A stretch of 64,000 nt of DNA from Phocaeicola oris (GTDB lineage: Bacteria; Bacteroidota; Bacteroidia; Bacteroidales; Bacteroidaceae). Shown here in pieces: positions 15,621-25,631 of the stretch (position 1 is the stretch's first letter; the number at the start of each line of letters is the position of its first letter). Under the pieces are notes generated by a model. That model did not search any database. It was not told the origin of the DNA and saw nothing but the letters and a program-made list of their open reading frames with translations. A program made the translations under genes and the position numbers. The stretch covers positions 1 to 64,000 of the forward strand of contig NZ_JAJLQX010000002.1 of NCBI RefSeq assembly GCF_021295095.1, read 5' to 3'.

Positions 15621-17052
15621 TTCTCTAAAGAAGAAGACTGCAACCGGATTAATCTGGAGTTCCTTAGAGCGTTTTTCTGTTCAAGGGGTTCAATTTCTTG
15701 TCATGATTATAATGGCACGAATTCTTACTCCGTACGATTATGGCATTATAGGGATGCTGACTATATTCTTGCAAATATCGCAATCGCTTATAGACAGTGG
15801 TTTCTCGCAAGCTCTTATCAGGAAACAAAATCGGACCGAAGTAGATAATTTTACCGTTTTTTACTTCAACATAGTAGTAAGTATTGTACTCTACATCACA
15901 CTCTTTATATCAGCGCCATGGATAGCTAAATTCTATCATACTCCCATACTAATTCCGGTAATGAGAGTGATTTGTTTAGGCATAGTCATCAACTCCTTTG
16001 TTGTTGTTCAACGTGCATTATTCACCATCAAGATAGATTTTAAAACTCAAGCTAAGGCATCCCTCTTTGCCGCGATACTTTCCGGAATTGTTGGTATAGG
16101 AATGGCATACAAAGGTTATGGCGTGTGGTCGTTAGTAGCGCAACAATTAGTTAATTATGGCGGGATAGCACTTCTATTATGGTATTTCTCCAAATGGAGA
16201 CCTAAATGGGTTTATTCTTGGAAATCATTTAAAGAATTATTTTCGTTTGGATCCAAACTGATGATATCAGGACTGCTGAATACAACATATAATAATATAT
16301 ACCTTATCGTAATAGGCAGGCTATTTACAGCAACCAATCTTGGACATTACACCAGAGCACATCAATTTGCAGATTTTCCCTCATCCAATATTACTGGAAT
16401 TCTTCAACGTGTAACTTATCCCGTACTTTGCACGATCCAGAATGATGACAAAAGGTTATCAGATGTTTATAGAAAGTTACTTAAACTGTCTGCTTATATC
16501 ATATTCCCTATGATGTGCGGATTAGCAGCAGTCGCACACCCGTTTATTATACTTCTTCTCGGAGAGAAATGGGAATTTTGCAGTATCATATTACAAATAC
16601 TATGTTTTTCAATGATGTGGTATCCTATCCATGCTATCAATTTGAATTTATTGCAAGTAAAAGGACGTTCTGATCTGTTTTTAAAGTTGGAAATAATAAA
16701 AAAGATCATAGGCATTGCCATACTGTGTATAACCATTCCCATTGGTTTGATTGCCATGTGTTATGGACAAATCGTCAGCTCAATAATTGCCTTAATAATC
16801 AATACATATTATACAGGAAAATTAATTCAGGTAGGGTTTATTAAGCAAATGAAAGATATATCAGGAACTTTAGTTCTGTCATTGCTTATGTTTATAACTG
16901 TAATTATATCAATCCCATACATCAGTGATTCATTGATAAAACTTATTTTTGGAACAACATTAGGAGCGATATTTTTTATAGGTATCAGCAAAATTATGAA
17001 ATTCCAAGAGTTTAATTATATTGTTTCAATAATAAAGAAAAACAATGGATAA
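15613..17052 (+). CDS. Polysaccharide flippase (Wzx/MOP superfamily)
   Basis: A 479-residue integral membrane protein with about 12-14 hydrophobic helices, beginning KKTATGLIWSSLERFSVQGV and containing IMARILTPYDYGIIGM, typical of WzxC/Polysacc_synt_3 flippases. It would move undecaprenyl-linked repeat units across the inner membrane. It overlaps the preceding lyase gene and the following glycosyltransferase gene by eight bases each. With Wzy at 18516 this implies Wzx/Wzy-dependent assembly. Confidence 0.9.
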   Translation: MSDSLKKKTATGLIWSSLERFSVQGVQFLVMIIMARILTPYDYGIIGMLTIFLQISQSLIDSGFSQALIRKQNRTEVDNFTVFYFNIVVSIVLYITLFISAPWIAKFYHTPILIPVMRVICLGIVINSFVVVQRALFTIKIDFKTQAKASLFAAILSGIVGIGMAYKGYGVWSLVAQQLVNYGGIALLLWYFSKWRPKWVYSWKSFKELFSFGSKLMISGLLNTTYNNIYLIVIGRLFTATNLGHYTRAHQFADFPSSNITGILQRVTYPVLCTIQNDDKRLSDVYRKLLKLSAYIIFPMMCGLAAVAHPFIILLLGEKWEFCSIILQILCFSMMWYPIHAINLNLLQVKGRSDLFLKLEIIKKIIGIAILCITIPIGLIAMCYGQIVSSIIALIINTYYTGKLIQVGFIKQMKDISGTLVLSLLMFITVIISIPYISDSLIKLIFGTTLGAIFFIGISKIMKFQEFNYIVSIIKKNNG

Positions 17053-17872
17053 TAATCATCAAGACACACAACCATTAATGGTCAGCATACGTTGCACAGC
17101 TTATAACCATGAGCCCTATATCAGACAATGCTTAGAAGGATTTATCATGCAACAAACAAATTTCAGATTTGAAACCATTGTCCATGATGATGCCTCAACG
17201 GATAAAACAGCAGAGATAATAAAAGAATATGCCGAAAAGTATCCGGATATAATAAAACCCATATATGAAACAGAAAATCAGTTTTCAAAGCATGATGGAA
17301 CCATAAGACGTATTATGGATAAAGCTTGTACTGGCAAATATATAGCTATGTGTGAAGGAGATGATTATTGGACAGACCCTTTAAAACTGCAAAAGCAATT
17401 CGATTTTATGGAAAAAAATCTGAATTATAATATTTGCGTTCATAATGCCATAAAGCACAATTGCAAAACCGGAGAGAATTGCTTATTCAATAAGAACCTA
17501 TCAAATAAAACTTATACCATAAAAGATCTTATTCTGAAAAAATGGTTTACACCGACTGCAAGTTTCTTCTATCGAAACAATATTGCTATTTCTAATGAAT
17601 GGGCGAAACGAGATTGTAATGGTGATATGATTCTTTTATATACAAATTGCATGAAAGGCAACTTATATTATATGGAAGATGTTATGAGTGTATATAATTA
17701 TCTTACAGAACATAGCTTATCCATAAAAGCAGATCCTTTGAAACTGTATCAAAAGAAAATCAATTTGTACAAAATATTAAACGAAATTACACATTATAAA
17801 TATTTTTATTTAACATATTATCAAATATTAAGTTTTGAAATAAAGAAAATCATAAGAAAATATTTGAAATAA
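17045..17872 (+). CDS. Glycosyltransferase family 2
   Basis: A 275-residue inverting GT-A enzyme: MVSIRCTAYNHEPYIRQCL, ETIVHDDASTDKT (nucleotide-binding DD) and AMCEGDDYWTDPLKLQKQ (the DxD-like metal site followed by the W-containing segment seen in many capsule GT2 proteins). It transfers a sugar from a nucleotide donor to the lipid-linked repeat. Overlaps its neighbours by 8 and 1 bases. Donor unknown. Confidence 0.88.
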   Translation: MDNNHQDTQPLMVSIRCTAYNHEPYIRQCLEGFIMQQTNFRFETIVHDDASTDKTAEIIKEYAEKYPDIIKPIYETENQFSKHDGTIRRIMDKACTGKYIAMCEGDDYWTDPLKLQKQFDFMEKNLNYNICVHNAIKHNCKTGENCLFNKNLSNKTYTIKDLILKKWFTPTASFFYRNNIAISNEWAKRDCNGDMILLYTNCMKGNLYYMEDVMSVYNYLTEHSLSIKADPLKLYQKKINLYKILNEITHYKYFYLTYYQILSFEIKKIIRKYLK

Positions 17873-18483
17873 TGAACACACACCTAAAGAATATTTTAAA
17901 AAAGATATACTACTTTCCTGGCTATTTAATCAACATTCCAACCTTTTTATTTCAAAGAGTAAGATTGCCAAAATCAATTGAGTGCATTGGCAAAACTCAT
18001 ATTATAAATGAGGGAAAAATCAAATTAGGAGAGAGTATTCGAATTCGTTCAGGAGTCCTTGCAAACCCTATCGGCATTGGTACTAAAACCATTTTTCATG
18101 TTATTCAAGGTGGTGAACTAACTATTGGGAACAACGTAAGAATGAGCAATACTGGAATATGCTGTGCAAAAAAAATTACCATAGAAGATGGAGTAATGAT
18201 TGGTGGTGGTGTTTGCATTTGGGATACAGACTTTCACTCTTGTAACTATAATATAAGGTTACGAATTTCGTCAGAAAAAGAAAGACCAAGAACAAGAGAG
18301 ATTATTATTGAAAAAGGTGTTTTTATTGGCGCTGGAAGTATTATTCTAAAAGGTTCGCACATAGGAATGTTTTCAATTGTTGGAGCTGGCAGTGTTGTCT
18401 CTGGGAAAATACCACCACAAGAAGTTTGGGCAGGAAACCCTGCAAAATTTATTAGGAAATTAACAATTGAGGAATTATCATAA
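17872..18483 (+). CDS. Hexapeptide acetyltransferase (WcaF/CapG-like)
   Basis: A 203-residue left-handed beta-helix acyltransferase. Motifs: GELTIGNNVRMSNTGICCAK, GGGVCIWDTDFHSCNY with the catalytic His, then GVFIGAGSIILKGSHIG and the closing VWAGNPAKFIRKL. It O-acetylates a sugar residue of the repeat unit using acetyl-CoA. Start is one base inside the GT2 stop. Second acyltransferase of the operon after the NeuD-like one. Confidence 0.88.
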   Translation: MNTHLKNILKKIYYFPGYLINIPTFLFQRVRLPKSIECIGKTHIINEGKIKLGESIRIRSGVLANPIGIGTKTIFHVIQGGELTIGNNVRMSNTGICCAKKITIEDGVMIGGGVCIWDTDFHSCNYNIRLRISSEKERPRTREIIIEKGVFIGAGSIILKGSHIGMFSIVGAGSVVSGKIPPQEVWAGNPAKFIRKLTIEELS

Positions 18484-18515
18484 CTAAAATTGCATAGATT
18501 CTATTAATTGATAAT

Positions 18516-19724
18516 ATGATCAAGATATTAAAATACATATTATTTTTAATAATCTTATATTTATTTGTATTTCAATCAATTTTTGATAAATACATCTATG
18601 TAGGCATTGAATTTCTAATATCTATTCTGTTTTTCAAAAAATACATAAATGCTTTTTACCAAAAATTTAAAATAGAAATTATTCTTTTTAGCTTAATTAT
18701 ATTATATTCTTTGATGTTAGATCTTGTTGGTGGAAAAGTTGTTTACTTAGACCGATTTTTAGCCTGTTTCATTCAGGGACTTTTTTTCTCTTTCTTATTA
18801 ACTTGTTATATCAATAAGAATAAATATCTATATAATAATTTTGACAATTTATTACTCGCTATTTGCTTCATTGCTACAAGTATTACCATATTAGCCATTT
18901 TAGATCCTTCTTTCGATGATATTATAAAGTCATTCACACCAGAGCAAGACGAATTTTATGAAAACCACACACTTTCTAACGAGTTTAGATATCGAGGGTT
19001 TGGATTATCTGAAAACTTATCTTTTACTTATCCTTATGTATTATCAATTATTGGAGGATATGTTATCATAAAAAGATTAAATATCGTGACAATATTTTTA
19101 CTACCTATGATTTTTATAGCCATTATTTTTAATGCACGCATCGGTTTTATTCCTATAATTGGTGCATTACTCTATATTGTTGTCAAAAATATTACTAATA
19201 TAAAAAAAATCATTATTCTATGCTTCTTTGTAATTGGTATAACTGCATTAGTTCCTTTTATATCAAATAGTGATTCTGTTTTTAACAACTCTTGGGGGCT
19301 TAGCTTCTTTACTGAAATAAATGATGGCTTACAAGGCAAATCTTCTCACACCTTAGATATCTTATTAGGCGAAATGATTATTATCCCAGATGATAACATC
19401 ATTTCTTTACTATTTGGAACAGGAAAATCAATATACACAGAAGCAAGAAATAATTCTGACATCGGATATATTTTGCAACTAAATTATGGAGGCGTTTTTT
19501 TATTAACTCTAATCCTTTGCTATATGCTATATACATCAAGGAGATTTTATAAAATATTCCATTTCAAACATTGGTTTACTTTTATTTACATCATATCTAT
19601 CTTTGTATTAAACTTTAAAGGGTTTTATTTTGCTTCTACTCCCGGCTTCAGATTTATGAGCTTACTATATATTTTCTACATTGTAAATTACAAAAAACAG
19701 TTGATTAACAGTAAAATAAAATAG
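18516..19724 (+). CDS. O-antigen polymerase-like membrane protein (Wzy)
   Basis: A 402-residue, very hydrophobic protein with about 10-12 predicted helices and one large central periplasmic loop containing the region IIPDDNIISLLFGTGKSIYTE, followed by SDIGYILQLNYGGVFLL. This layout is that of Wzy polymerases, which have little sequence conservation. It should link repeat units at the periplasmic face. Base composition is among the most AT-rich in the window, as commonly seen for transferred polysaccharide genes. Confidence 0.78.
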   Translation: MIKILKYILFLIILYLFVFQSIFDKYIYVGIEFLISILFFKKYINAFYQKFKIEIILFSLIILYSLMLDLVGGKVVYLDRFLACFIQGLFFSFLLTCYINKNKYLYNNFDNLLLAICFIATSITILAILDPSFDDIIKSFTPEQDEFYENHTLSNEFRYRGFGLSENLSFTYPYVLSIIGGYVIIKRLNIVTIFLLPMIFIAIIFNARIGFIPIIGALLYIVVKNITNIKKIIILCFFVIGITALVPFISNSDSVFNNSWGLSFFTEINDGLQGKSSHTLDILLGEMIIIPDDNIISLLFGTGKSIYTEARNNSDIGYILQLNYGGVFLLTLILCYMLYTSRRFYKIFHFKHWFTFIYIISIFVLNFKGFYFASTPGFRFMSLLYIFYIVNYKKQLINSKIK

Positions 19725-19732
19725 ATTATATA

Positions 19733-20863
19733 ATGAAAATATCGTTTATAGGATTAGGAGGTGTACCTTTTTCAAAGAGAGCAACAGATGTAAGGCTAAG
19801 TTCTTTCGTGGACTTATTCCAATCCTTAGGTCATGAAGTTGAAATAATAAATCGTTTTTCAAATATAAAGAATTCAAGTGATTATCCCTATCATATTTAT
19901 GAGCCTTATAAAAAAACGATAGCATCAAACAAAATGGTATTCATCATAGTTTATTTCCTATCCTTAATCCAAGAGCCATTTGTCATTATAAAATCGAATA
20001 AGAAAAAACATATAGATATACTGTTTAACAATTCGGCACATTTCATTGATATATTGATATATTCTATCATAAGCAAAATAATAAAAGCAAAACTTATCCA
20101 CCAGTATTGTGAGTTCCGTTCAGTCTTCGAAAATAGGAATATCTATCATAACATCAATGGCCGTTTAGTTGATAGAGTATCTCCAAAACTATGGGATGGA
20201 GCAATTTGTATAAGTCACTTTTTAGAAGATAGCTGTAAAAGCATCAATCCGAAATTAAAAACGATAAAAGTATATCCAATATGTGATTTTGATTATTTCA
20301 ATTCTATTCAGCCAAAAAATATACAAAAAAAATATATTCTTTATTGTGGGTCATGCGACTATATAGAAGTAATTAACTTTATTATTAAATCATATAATAA
20401 AAGTTTATGTAAGTCTTCTTTTGATTTAATAATGGTAATCAGAGGCAATCAAAATACTATAGAACAATTAAAACAACAAAATCCTAATATTACTTTTCTG
20501 GAGAAACTTGAATATTCTGATCTTATTAGTTGGTATAAAAGTGCATCAGCACTTTTAATCCCAATGAGAGATAATATTCGTGATTTAGCAAGATACCCTA
20601 ACAAAATATGCGAATATTGTGCTTCTTCCGGCATCATTATTACTACTAATTACGGCGAAATACCTTATTTATTCAAGAATGAATATAATGCACTCATTAG
20701 TAAAGAATACTCTACTGACAGTTTTGCTGAAGAATTAAATAAATTAGAAAATAATGATGCAATAATTAAGAGTATAAAAGAAAATGCATATATAACAGGC
20801 CAAAAGTACTTTGAAACATCAGCTTATAAAGAAAGTATAAATACCTTTCTTCATGAACTTTAA
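19733..20863 (+). CDS. Glycosyltransferase family 4-like
   Basis: A 376-residue GT-B protein. The N-terminal half begins MKISFIGLGGVPFSKRATD with the glycine-rich loop; the C-terminal half contains ILYCGSCDYIEVINFII and LIPMRDNIRDLARYPNKICEYCASSG, which corresponds to the donor-binding segment of GT4 enzymes although the classical E-x7-E is altered. Nine bases after the wzy stop. AT-rich like its neighbours. Substrate unknown. Confidence 0.78.
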   Translation: MKISFIGLGGVPFSKRATDVRLSSFVDLFQSLGHEVEIINRFSNIKNSSDYPYHIYEPYKKTIASNKMVFIIVYFLSLIQEPFVIIKSNKKKHIDILFNNSAHFIDILIYSIISKIIKAKLIHQYCEFRSVFENRNIYHNINGRLVDRVSPKLWDGAICISHFLEDSCKSINPKLKTIKVYPICDFDYFNSIQPKNIQKKYILYCGSCDYIEVINFIIKSYNKSLCKSSFDLIMVIRGNQNTIEQLKQQNPNITFLEKLEYSDLISWYKSASALLIPMRDNIRDLARYPNKICEYCASSGIIITTNYGEIPYLFKNEYNALISKEYSTDSFAEELNKLENNDAIIKSIKENAYITGQKYFETSAYKESINTFLHEL

Positions 20864-20962
20864 ATACATATCCTTTCTAAGAATTATGTAAATATTATAT
20901 AAAGATATATTTGAAATGTATACTCTATAAGACCTTAAAAGGAACTAATCTATTTATATAAA

Positions 20963-22375
20963 ATGAAACTAAAATATTTCGCTATTCCGGCAATATTGTT
21001 TTCAGGAACAAGTTATTACCTACTGAATAGTAATAAAGAAAACAAGATAGCACTGCCAGAGACAGAAGTAACAGAAAGGGGCTATACAAAAAGTGATTCT
21101 CTTATAGAAAATGTTCTCGAAGCTGAGGTTGATAACTCCAGTATAATAACACAAGATAGTATTAAGCAAGAAGGAATATCACCTCAAGAAGAAATAAAAA
21201 CTGTAGCTAAGAAAACTGCCCAACCTACTACGGAAATGACAAAGCCAACAATAAAAGAAAATTCAATCCTTCTCCTAAGTAGTGATATCGACTTAAAAGG
21301 TGATACATGCAAACTTCCAAAAGGAGTCACCATAAAATCAGATAAAGGAGTTATTAAAAATGGAGTTTTAATAGGCTATGGAACAAAAATAGAAGCATCC
21401 GGAGCAATTTTTGATAAAGTTGCAATTAAAGGAACATGGAATGTGCCTGAAATAAAAACAACCTATTTTAAGGATCTGACTTATGATAATGCTTTAAAGG
21501 ATATTTTTGCTTTAACCACGCCTTCTATGAAGAATATAGTTACTATTGAATCTGGAAATTATCCTGTTTCTGTGAATACAGCTACAAGAAATTGCATTAT
21601 TGTCAATAACAATACTGATATAAAACTCGATGGTACAATCAAACTAAAACCAAATAATTTAGATAGTTATAATATTATACAAGTATCTGGAAATAATATA
21701 AATATATTTGGAACAGGTTCTATTATAGGTGATAAACATACGCATACGGGAAAGACTGGAGAATGGGGGATGGGAATTAATATAGCAAATGGAAACAATA
21801 TATCTATCTCAGGTTTAACAATAAAAGAATGTTGGGGTGATTGTATTTATATAGGAAAGAAATCACGCAATATAAAAATTCATGATTGTAAAATTGACAA
21901 TGGACGTAGACAAGGCATTTCAATTACATCAGGAAATTCAATAATTATAAGTAATTGCAATATTACGAATGTAAAAGGTACCGCACCGGAATATGCAATT
22001 GATATAGAGCCAAATAAAAACGATACTATTGACAATGTTATCCTTGACAATATAAATGTGAAGGATTGTATAGGAGGTTTATTAGCCTATGGAAAAGCTT
22101 CCAAAGCTAAAATAAGAAATATTATCATCAAAAATTGTAATACTAGTGCTCAGGAAAAATACCCTATTCTCCTTATGGAATGTGAAAAAGTAAATATTAA
22201 TAATTGCACAATCAATATAACAAATGAAAAAGATGCCATTCGTAGTGAAAATATTAATAAAATCGTGATAACCAATAATACCATCATAAAAAATAATACT
22301 CAGAAAACAGTTAATTCATACATTAATATAAAAAATTGTATTTCAAAAAATATAAATAACAATCAAATAAAATAG
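20963..22375 (+). CDS. Secreted right-handed parallel beta-helix protein
   Basis: A 470-residue protein: an N-terminal membrane anchor or signal (LKYFAIPAILFSGTSYYLL), a charged linker of about 90 residues, then pectate-lyase-like coils rich in Asn and Ile, for example GNNINIFGTGSIIGDKHTH and GNNISISGLTIKECWGDCIYIG. Such folds occur in polysaccharide lyases, hydrolases, epimerases and phage tailspikes. In an export operon it may trim, modify or anchor the polymer. Catalytic residues cannot be assigned; Asp/Cys-rich GDCIYIG is notable. Confidence 0.75.
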   Translation: MKLKYFAIPAILFSGTSYYLLNSNKENKIALPETEVTERGYTKSDSLIENVLEAEVDNSSIITQDSIKQEGISPQEEIKTVAKKTAQPTTEMTKPTIKENSILLLSSDIDLKGDTCKLPKGVTIKSDKGVIKNGVLIGYGTKIEASGAIFDKVAIKGTWNVPEIKTTYFKDLTYDNALKDIFALTTPSMKNIVTIESGNYPVSVNTATRNCIIVNNNTDIKLDGTIKLKPNNLDSYNIIQVSGNNINIFGTGSIIGDKHTHTGKTGEWGMGINIANGNNISISGLTIKECWGDCIYIGKKSRNIKIHDCKIDNGRRQGISITSGNSIIISNCNITNVKGTAPEYAIDIEPNKNDTIDNVILDNINVKDCIGGLLAYGKASKAKIRNIIIKNCNTSAQEKYPILLMECEKVNINNCTINITNEKDAIRSENINKIVITNNTIIKNNTQKTVNSYINIKNCISKNINNNQIK

Positions 22376-22432
22376 AATGAAATCATTCTCACATACCAAT
22401 AAAATACGATCTTAAAGAAATAAATAAAACTT

Positions 22433-23530
22433 ATGACAAAAATTCTTTTTATAGTAAATGGGACTCAAGCACTCTATAATCATCGTCTTGAACTAATAAA
22501 AGCATTACTTGCAAAAGAATATAAAGTTGACATCATATCTCCATGGGGGAGGGAGATTAATCCACTAATAGATTTAGGCTGTAATTTTATAAATGTGCCT
22601 ATTGAAGGACGTGGAATGAATCCTTTTGCAGATTTACTTCTACTAAATAGATATTATCAACGCATTATAAAGAGCAAACCGGATGTAATCCTCACGTTTT
22701 ATACAAAGTCAAACATATACGGTGGTATAGCTGCATCTATTTGTAATGTTCCATATATAACAAATATTACAGGCTTAGGCAGTGCTGTTGAAAAAGACGG
22801 ACTACTCCAACATATTACTGTGCCGCTTTATAAATTAGCTATGCGTAAAGCGAGTTGTATATTTTTCCAGAATGACGCAAACTATCAATTCTTTAAGAAA
22901 CGCAATATAAAACCGGAAATTGGAAGACGTATCCCCGGCTCAGGAGTAAGCCTTGAAAGATTTCCATTACAACCCTACCCTAATGATAATACAATAGAGT
23001 TTCTTTTTGTTTCACGAATTATGAGAGAAAAGGGTATGGATCAATTTTTGGATGCGGCAAAAATTATCAGAAAGAAATATCCATTTACAAGATTTCATGT
23101 AGTGGGTAATTATTATGATGACTATAGCCAGATATTTGCAGAATTGGAAAAAGAAAAAATTATTATCTACCACGGACAACAGTTAGACATTCATCCATAC
23201 ATACGTCAAACACATTGTACTATCCTGCCATCATATTATCCGGAAGGTATGTCAAATGTACTTCTTGAGAGTGCTGCAAGTGGAAGACCGCTTATTACTA
23301 CAGACAGAGCTGGATGTAAAGAAACGGTAGAAGATGATGTAACAGGTTTTATTATTAAGCAAAAAGATAGTCAGGATTTGATTGATAAAATAGAAAAATT
23401 CCTCTCTCTCACTAATGAAGAGCGAAAGACTATGGGCGTTAAAGGTAGAGAAAAGATGGAAAAGGAATTCAACCGACAAATAGTTATTAATGCTTATCTT
23501 GAAGAGATAGATAAAATTCTGAGCAAATAA
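22433..23530 (+). CDS. Glycosyltransferase family 4
   Basis: A 365-residue GT-B retaining enzyme. The N-terminal domain starts KILFIVNGTQALYNHRLELI; the C-terminal domain has FLFVSRIMREKGMDQFLDAA and the E-x7-E donor motif in YPEGMSNVLLESAASGRPLI. Similar to GT4 proteins that add N-acetylated hexosamines or galactose to lipid-linked intermediates; exact donor unknown. Likely one of three transferases making the repeat with the GT2 and GT4 genes upstream. Confidence 0.88.
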   Translation: MTKILFIVNGTQALYNHRLELIKALLAKEYKVDIISPWGREINPLIDLGCNFINVPIEGRGMNPFADLLLLNRYYQRIIKSKPDVILTFYTKSNIYGGIAASICNVPYITNITGLGSAVEKDGLLQHITVPLYKLAMRKASCIFFQNDANYQFFKKRNIKPEIGRRIPGSGVSLERFPLQPYPNDNTIEFLFVSRIMREKGMDQFLDAAKIIRKKYPFTRFHVVGNYYDDYSQIFAELEKEKIIIYHGQQLDIHPYIRQTHCTILPSYYPEGMSNVLLESAASGRPLITTDRAGCKETVEDDVTGFIIKQKDSQDLIDKIEKFLSLTNEERKTMGVKGREKMEKEFNRQIVINAYLEEIDKILSK

Positions 23531-23537
23531 ATAATCT

Positions 23538-24344
23538 ATGATAAAAAAGGTATTTTGCTTGGTTTTAATTTTATTCTCCTTTGTAACAACAAGCAAAGGA
23601 CAATATACCTGTGGAGTAACAGGGCTCCTGCACATGCCTTCGGCAGAAATGCAGAAAGATGGAACGTTTATGTTCGGTGGAAATTTTATGAATAAAGAAA
23701 ATCTTCCAAATAAAAGATGGTGGGGATATAATAGCTATAACTACTACATAAATATTACTTTTTTTAAACGATTAGAGGTCTCGTATATATGTACATTGGT
23801 AAAAGGACAAGAAAATATCTCCTATTGGCCTAAACAAACTTGGGGCAAATTTGTTAATCAAGACAGGCATTTTGCTGCTCGTTTTCAAGCTATTAAAGAA
23901 GGAGAATTCTGGGAATATATGCCAAGCATTGTTCTTGGAGTAAACGACCCAACAACAGCAACAGAAACAGGACATAATTATACAAAACTAAGTGCAAAAA
24001 GTAGTATAAATGGATTCTTTAATCGCTGGTACATAGCAGCAACTAAGCACTTTAATATACCATACGGAGAATTAGGAGTGCATTTAGCCTATCTATACAA
24101 TAGGAGAAAAGATTACCATCTCAACGGTCCTGCTATTGGTGTCAACTTCAAGCCTGATATCTGCAAAGACTTAAATGTGATTTTAGAATATGACGCTAAA
24201 ACAATCAACTTTGGAGCTATCTATTCTTTATGGCATGACCATTTAAACCTGCTTGCCGAAATGCAGGAAGGAAAATATTTTTCAGGTGGTATCACTTTCA
24301 AAGTAAATCTGCTTGGTGGAAATAAATGGAATACTTGGAAATAA
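23538..24344 (+). CDS. YjbH-like outer-membrane exopolysaccharide protein
   Basis: A 268-residue secreted protein with signal peptide (VFCLVLILFSFVTTSKGQ) and mature start YTCGVTGLLHMPSAEMQKDG, the typical beginning of YjbH-domain proteins (TPTA/MPSAEM-type). The rest alternates like beta strands ending FSGGITFKVNLLG. YjbH proteins are outer-membrane barrels needed for production of certain exopolysaccharides. As the last gene before gmd it may be the export pore or surface partner of the polymer; no Wza or Wzc homologue is in the window. Confidence 0.7.
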   Translation: MIKKVFCLVLILFSFVTTSKGQYTCGVTGLLHMPSAEMQKDGTFMFGGNFMNKENLPNKRWWGYNSYNYYINITFFKRLEVSYICTLVKGQENISYWPKQTWGKFVNQDRHFAARFQAIKEGEFWEYMPSIVLGVNDPTTATETGHNYTKLSAKSSINGFFNRWYIAATKHFNIPYGELGVHLAYLYNRRKDYHLNGPAIGVNFKPDICKDLNVILEYDAKTINFGAIYSLWHDHLNLLAEMQEGKYFSGGITFKVNLLGGNKWNTWK

Positions 24345-24363
24345 AAATATTATAAAAAGCAAA

Positions 24364-24387
24364 GAGAGAAGTTACAAACATTCTCTC
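24364..24387 (+). terminator. Weak hairpin at the end of the polysaccharide block
   Basis: GAGAGAA (24364-24370) pairs with TTCTCTC (24381-24387), loop of 10, followed by CCCCTAATATTTTTAG. It could slow or end transcription between the YjbH-like gene and gmd. Confidence 0.35.
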
Positions 24388-24475
24388 CCCCTAATATTTT
24401 TAGACATGACCTTACACTACCATCCTTTACTTATCTGAACACAATCAATAGCATCATTAACTAATATATAAGTAT

Positions 24476-25561
24476 ATGGCAAAGAAAGTAGCCCTTATCA
24501 CGGGCATTACCGGACAGGATGGCTCATTCCTGGCGGAATTTTTGATAAAAAAAGGGTATGAGGTACACGGACTGATGAGGCGATCATCATCGTTTAACAC
24601 AGGACGCATAGAGCATTTGTACTTAGACGAATGGGTGCGCGACATGAAAAAAGCACGCTTGGTGAATTTGCACTGGGCAGATATGACGGACTCTTCTTCT
24701 TTGATTCGTATTATAGGAGAAGTGAAACCAACGGAAATCTATAACTTAGCCGCGCAAAGTCATGTGAAAGTGTCGTTTGATGTGCCGGAATATACTGCAG
24801 ACACGGATGCATTGGGCGTACTGCGCTTGCTGGAGGCGGTACGTATATGCGGACTGGAAAAGTCGTGTCGAGTATACCAAGCTTCTACTTCTGAACTGTA
24901 TGGAAAGGTGCAGGAAGTGCCACAAAAGGAAACAACTCCTTTCTACCCTCGTTCTCCGTATGGAGTGGCAAAACTCTACGGATTTTGGATTATCAAAAAC
25001 TACCGTGAGAGCTATAACATGTTTGCTTGTAACGGCATTCTGTTTAATCATGAGAGCGAACGCAGAGGAGAGACTTTCGTAACACGTAAAATTACGTTGG
25101 CTGCCTGCAGAATAGCGGCAGGGTATCAGGATAAACTATATTTAGGCAACTTAAACGCTCTGCGCGACTGGGGATATGCTAAAGACTACGTGGAATGTAT
25201 GTGGCTCATTCTTCAGCAGCCGCAGCCTGATGACTTTGTCATCGCTACGGGGGAATATCATACCGTTAGGGAATTCTGTACGTTAGCATTCCATCATATA
25301 GGAATAGAATTGGAATGGAAAGGCGAAAGCGTGAATGAACAGGGCATAGACAAAGCTACCGGTCGTGTATTGGTAGAGGTGGATCCGAAATACTTCCGCC
25401 CGAGTGAGGTCGAGCAATTGTTGGGTGATCCTGCCAAAGCTAAAGAGAAATTAGGATGGAACCCGAGAAAGACAAGTTTTGAAGATTTGGTTAAACTCAT
25501 GGTAGAGCATGACAAACGATTCGTAAAGAAACTTTATTTTCGTTCTAAAGAGGAGGATTGA
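24476..25561 (+). CDS. gmd: GDP-mannose 4,6-dehydratase
   Basis: Converts GDP-D-mannose to GDP-4-keto-6-deoxy-D-mannose. The 361-residue extended short-chain dehydrogenase has [18 protein letters not shown] (NADP-binding glycine motif), the [15 protein letters not shown] segment with the catalytic Tyr-x3-Lys, and [18 protein letters not shown]. Full length. It precedes fcl, giving GDP-L-fucose, a common donor for Bacteroides capsule and glycoproteins. Codon use looks more balanced and GC higher than the operon upstream, so this pair is probably a native part of the chromosome. Confidence 0.97.
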   Translation: MAKKVALITGITGQDGSFLAEFLIKKGYEVHGLMRRSSSFNTGRIEHLYLDEWVRDMKKARLVNLHWADMTDSSSLIRIIGEVKPTEIYNLAAQSHVKVSFDVPEYTADTDALGVLRLLEAVRICGLEKSCRVYQASTSELYGKVQEVPQKETTPFYPRSPYGVAKLYGFWIIKNYRESYNMFACNGILFNHESERRGETFVTRKITLAACRIAAGYQDKLYLGNLNALRDWGYAKDYVECMWLILQQPQPDDFVIATGEYHTVREFCTLAFHHIGIELEWKGESVNEQGIDKATGRVLVEVDPKYFRPSEVEQLLGDPAKAKEKLGWNPRKTSFEDLVKLMVEHDKRFVKKLYFRSKEED

Positions 25562-25631
25562 CATGCTTCCTCAAACACCGAACAGCTTTTACTTAGTATG
25601 ACAGTTGCGGGTATTAAAAAATCAAGATTCT

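Noticed and set aside
25605-25631. TTG start for GDP-fucose synthase
   Set aside because: The nine extra residues have no counterpart in the family and a good ATG follows at 25632.
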